A stretch of DNA of 14,421 nt. It comes from CAYUNA01 sp047629355 (GTDB lineage: Bacteria > Bacteroidota > Bacteroidia > Chitinophagales > Saprospiraceae). The stretch is from contig JBLHWU010000170.1 of assembly GCA_047629355.1 (NCBI GenBank), forward strand, positions 1 to 14,421, in the 5' to 3' direction. Below are positions 12,876-14,421 of the stretch, one piece after another. Positions within the stretch are counted from its first letter, which is position 1. Each line of letters opens with the position of its first letter. A model generated the notes under the pieces. It saw only the letters and a program-made list of their open reading frames with translations, was not told where the DNA came from and ran no database searches. A program made the position numbers and the translations under genes.

Positions 12876-14096
12876 ATGGCATCATTAAAATTAGGAATCG
12901 CCGACGACGGCAACCAACCCCAAAATGTTAAAAAATACCTCGAATCTATTCATGCCACCTTGGATTCTGCTTTGCAAAATAAGGCACAATTTCGCGATGA
13001 GTCTCAATGGCGAAGCATGCGAACGATTCCAGGTAATTCGATTAAAGAATTCCAGCAGTTCTTAATGGATGCTGGCTTTTTATTGCCGGAGACACCCGAC
13101 GGTATTTACGGCTACCGAACCCGTGCAGGCGCGCGACTTTTTCAAGAATATGTCCGCAGTGTCGAAGGATTGGAAGCAATTGGTGCGCCTGATGGTGTGG
13201 TTGGCCCAAATACTCGGAAGCATATCAAACGTTGGAAAGATGCGGGTCAAGTTTCTGATTGGGGCAAATCATCTGTGGAGAATCAGAGCATTGAATTTTC
13301 GCGATGGATGGATATTTTGCGGGATATGCACGAAGGATTAAAAAAGCAATCGAATCCTATTTTGGATATGGTGAATACTTATTCGGAAAAATCAGATACG
13401 CTGCTGATTGAGGAATGGAGCTTTAATGATGAAGACATTCATTTTATTGGCATTCGACGAAATTATGATATTAAAGAATCGAAGCGTGGAAATGATGATA
13501 TTTTTATTTTATTAATCAATGGAATGGTCTTTAAGTTCTGGGGCAGTTGTGACCCGAATCCAGAAAGTTCGCGAGCAGATGAACCGTATTTGGTAGAAGG
13601 GCAGCACTTGTATAAATTGGGTTGGCATAAAATGTCTAATCGAAACAAAGCATATATGGCACTGAAACCCTTAACAGTTGGTCCCTTGGTTTATCGGGAC
13701 CGAACTGGCGCGGATGCCTTGACAGAAGCGAATGTCAAAGCAGGCTTGACGGGTCCGAATAATACTATTAATATACATTGGTCAGGGATTGGAAGCTCCA
13801 ATTTTTCGGCGGGTTGTCAAGTAATTGCGGGGGCAAGCTATATCAATCATAAAGATGAGGTGATTGATTGTTCAAAGTTTGCATCTCCTTCTTATGCTGG
13901 TATGAAGAAAAAGGCTGGTGTGCCACGAAAGACAAAAGGCGCGTATAATTTATTGGCAGATTTGGTGGCGGTTTATCGACCGAAAGAGCAAAATACGATA
14001 CGTTATACTTTAGGGCGTGATTCGAATTTAAATATGACGGCAGATTTTGATATGAAATATGCGGAGACGTTGTTGAATCGGATGCAGGGGAAGTGA
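12876..14096 (+). CDS. Peptidoglycan-binding protein with YkuD-like C-terminal HX12C motif
   Basis: The 406-residue product begins MASLKLGIADDG with no signal peptide. Residues about 54-120 are a PG_binding_1 domain: IKEFQQFLMDAGFL, DGIYGYRT (75-82), ARLFQEYV and DGVVGPNT (106-113). Residues 121-290 are unassigned. At 301-314 the sequence HWSGIGSSNFSAGC resembles the catalytic His...SxGC core of YkuD-type L,D-transpeptidases, though the usual HG and SHGC are changed (His-Trp, Ser-Ala-Gly-Cys314, followed by QVI rather than RL/RM). An enzyme that trims or cross-links peptidoglycan is a reasonable guess. Without a Sec or Tat leader it would have to leave the cell by another route, for example with a phage-tail-like or type VI system, none of which is visible here. 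Confidence 0.65.
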   Translation: MASLKLGIADDGNQPQNVKKYLESIHATLDSALQNKAQFRDESQWRSMRTIPGNSIKEFQQFLMDAGFLLPETPDGIYGYRTRAGARLFQEYVRSVEGLEAIGAPDGVVGPNTRKHIKRWKDAGQVSDWGKSSVENQSIEFSRWMDILRDMHEGLKKQSNPILDMVNTYSEKSDTLLIEEWSFNDEDIHFIGIRRNYDIKESKRGNDDIFILLINGMVFKFWGSCDPNPESSRADEPYLVEGQHLYKLGWHKMSNRNKAYMALKPLTVGPLVYRDRTGADALTEANVKAGLTGPNNTINIHWSGIGSSNFSAGCQVIAGASYINHKDEVIDCSKFASPSYAGMKKKAGVPRKTKGAYNLLADLVAVYRPKEQNTIRYTLGRDSNLNMTADFDMKYAETLLNRMQGK

Positions 14097-14180
14097 ATGA
14101 TGAACGATGAATCTGCAAGAAATTTGATTAGGAGTCAAATATAAAACTTGCATTTTTAATCATTCATCGGGATTGTTCAC
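14093..14180. repeat. 88-bp foldback starting at a stop codon
   Basis: GTGAATGATGAACGATGAAT (14093-14112) pairs imperfectly with ATTCATCGGGATTGTTCAC (14162-14180). Inside it TGCAAG (14114-14119) pairs with CTTGCA (14147-14152), and an ATTTGA/TCAAAT pair closes the inner part. The arm begins at the last codon of the preceding gene and overlaps its TGA. A T run (TTTTT) lies inside the right arm rather than after it, so this is not a classic terminator. Confidence 0.5.
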
Positions 14181-14194
14181 TCAAAAAAAGGTTC

Positions 14195-14223
14195 TTTGAC
14201 AAATTCAGTGAAATGTAAGTTTG
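14195..14223 (+). promoter_or_regulatory. Promoter-like site upstream of repeat copy 3
   Basis: TTTG (14195-14198) and TAAGTTTG (14216-14223) match the -33 and -7 boxes of Bacteroidota promoters with a 17-base spacer, at the short end of what is accepted. Transcription would start near 14230, just before the structured repeat, and run toward the right edge, where no gene is visible. Confidence 0.35.
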
Positions 14224-14238
14224 TTCTCATTTTGATAA

Positions 14239-14314
14239 AGGGAGTTTGAGGGACAAAATGGTTTTGCAAAAACCGTTTTGTTCCTCAAAACCCTACCCGC
14301 GCTGCCGCAGGCAC
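14239..14314. repeat. Structured two-hairpin repeat, copy 3
   Basis: After AAGGGAG, a 21-base arm (14245-14265, starting TTTGAGGGACAAAATGG) pairs with 14269-14289 around the loop GCA, with 19 Watson-Crick pairs and two G-T wobbles. Fourteen bases on, TGCC-GCA-GGCA (14303-14313) repeats the core of the second hairpin in copy 2. The lead-in AAAGGGAGTTTGAGGG is also the same as in copy 2, while the inner arm sequence is unrelated. The rest, to 14421, shows no gene. Confidence 0.8.
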
Positions 14315-14421
14315 ATTTCGAGCATTCAAAAAAAATTACATACAAAGTTCATTGACAATCAGGAATTAGAGCTAAGATTTTGAAAATCAAAAGGCTGTTT
14401 AGATATTTGTGAAGAGTATCA

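Overview
The window looks like part of a Bacteroidota chromosome, probably of the Saprospirales/Chitinophagales kind. It is AT-rich. Two secreted proteins end in type IX secretion (T9SS) type A sorting domains, one gene is a giant SprB-repeat surface protein, starts follow A/T-rich leaders rather than Shine-Dalgarno boxes, and two possible promoters fit the Bacteroidota TTG/TAnnTTTG pattern. The taxonomic guess is inference from gene content.

Layout. At the left edge the first 26 codons of a probable IS transposase run off the window on the minus strand (1-80). Next comes a 165-bp foldback element (166-330), followed directly by a decayed outer-membrane beta-barrel gene (332-637) with two in-frame stops and no signal-peptide part. 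A flavin reductase-like gene (705-1337, +) converges on an Omp28-like thioredoxin-fold protein with a T9SS tail (1497-2489, -); a structured repeat lies between them. The 1.2-kb gap 2490-3734 has no gene but holds a nested hairpin cluster and two related ~168-bp foldback elements in the same orientation. The centre is one 5.9-kb gene (3735-9659, +) for a 1974-residue protein with 21 SprB-type repeats, two further extracellular segments and a T9SS tail. Another 0.7-kb non-coding stretch holds a terminator, a second copy of the structured repeat, several hairpins, a likely promoter and a perfect 45-bp palindrome. The right third is a run of plus-strand genes: an orphan TRAP-type solute-binding protein, an unrecognised acidic protein, a CYTH/triphosphate-tunnel enzyme, and a peptidoglycan-binding protein with a YkuD-like HX12C motif but no signal peptide. 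The last 325 bp hold an 88-bp foldback, a promoter-like site and a third copy of the structured repeat.

How it fits together. The genes do not form one evident pathway. The shared theme is the cell surface: two T9SS clients, a porin relic, a periplasmic binding protein and a peptidoglycan-binding protein. The most unusual signal is in the gaps: three dispersed copies of a two-hairpin element whose outer words are conserved while the long inner stem has a different sequence in each copy yet stays paired, plus other palindromes with the same three-base-loop design. These, with the foldback pairs, are the best candidates here for something undescribed. No tRNA, rRNA, CRISPR array or complete IS was seen.
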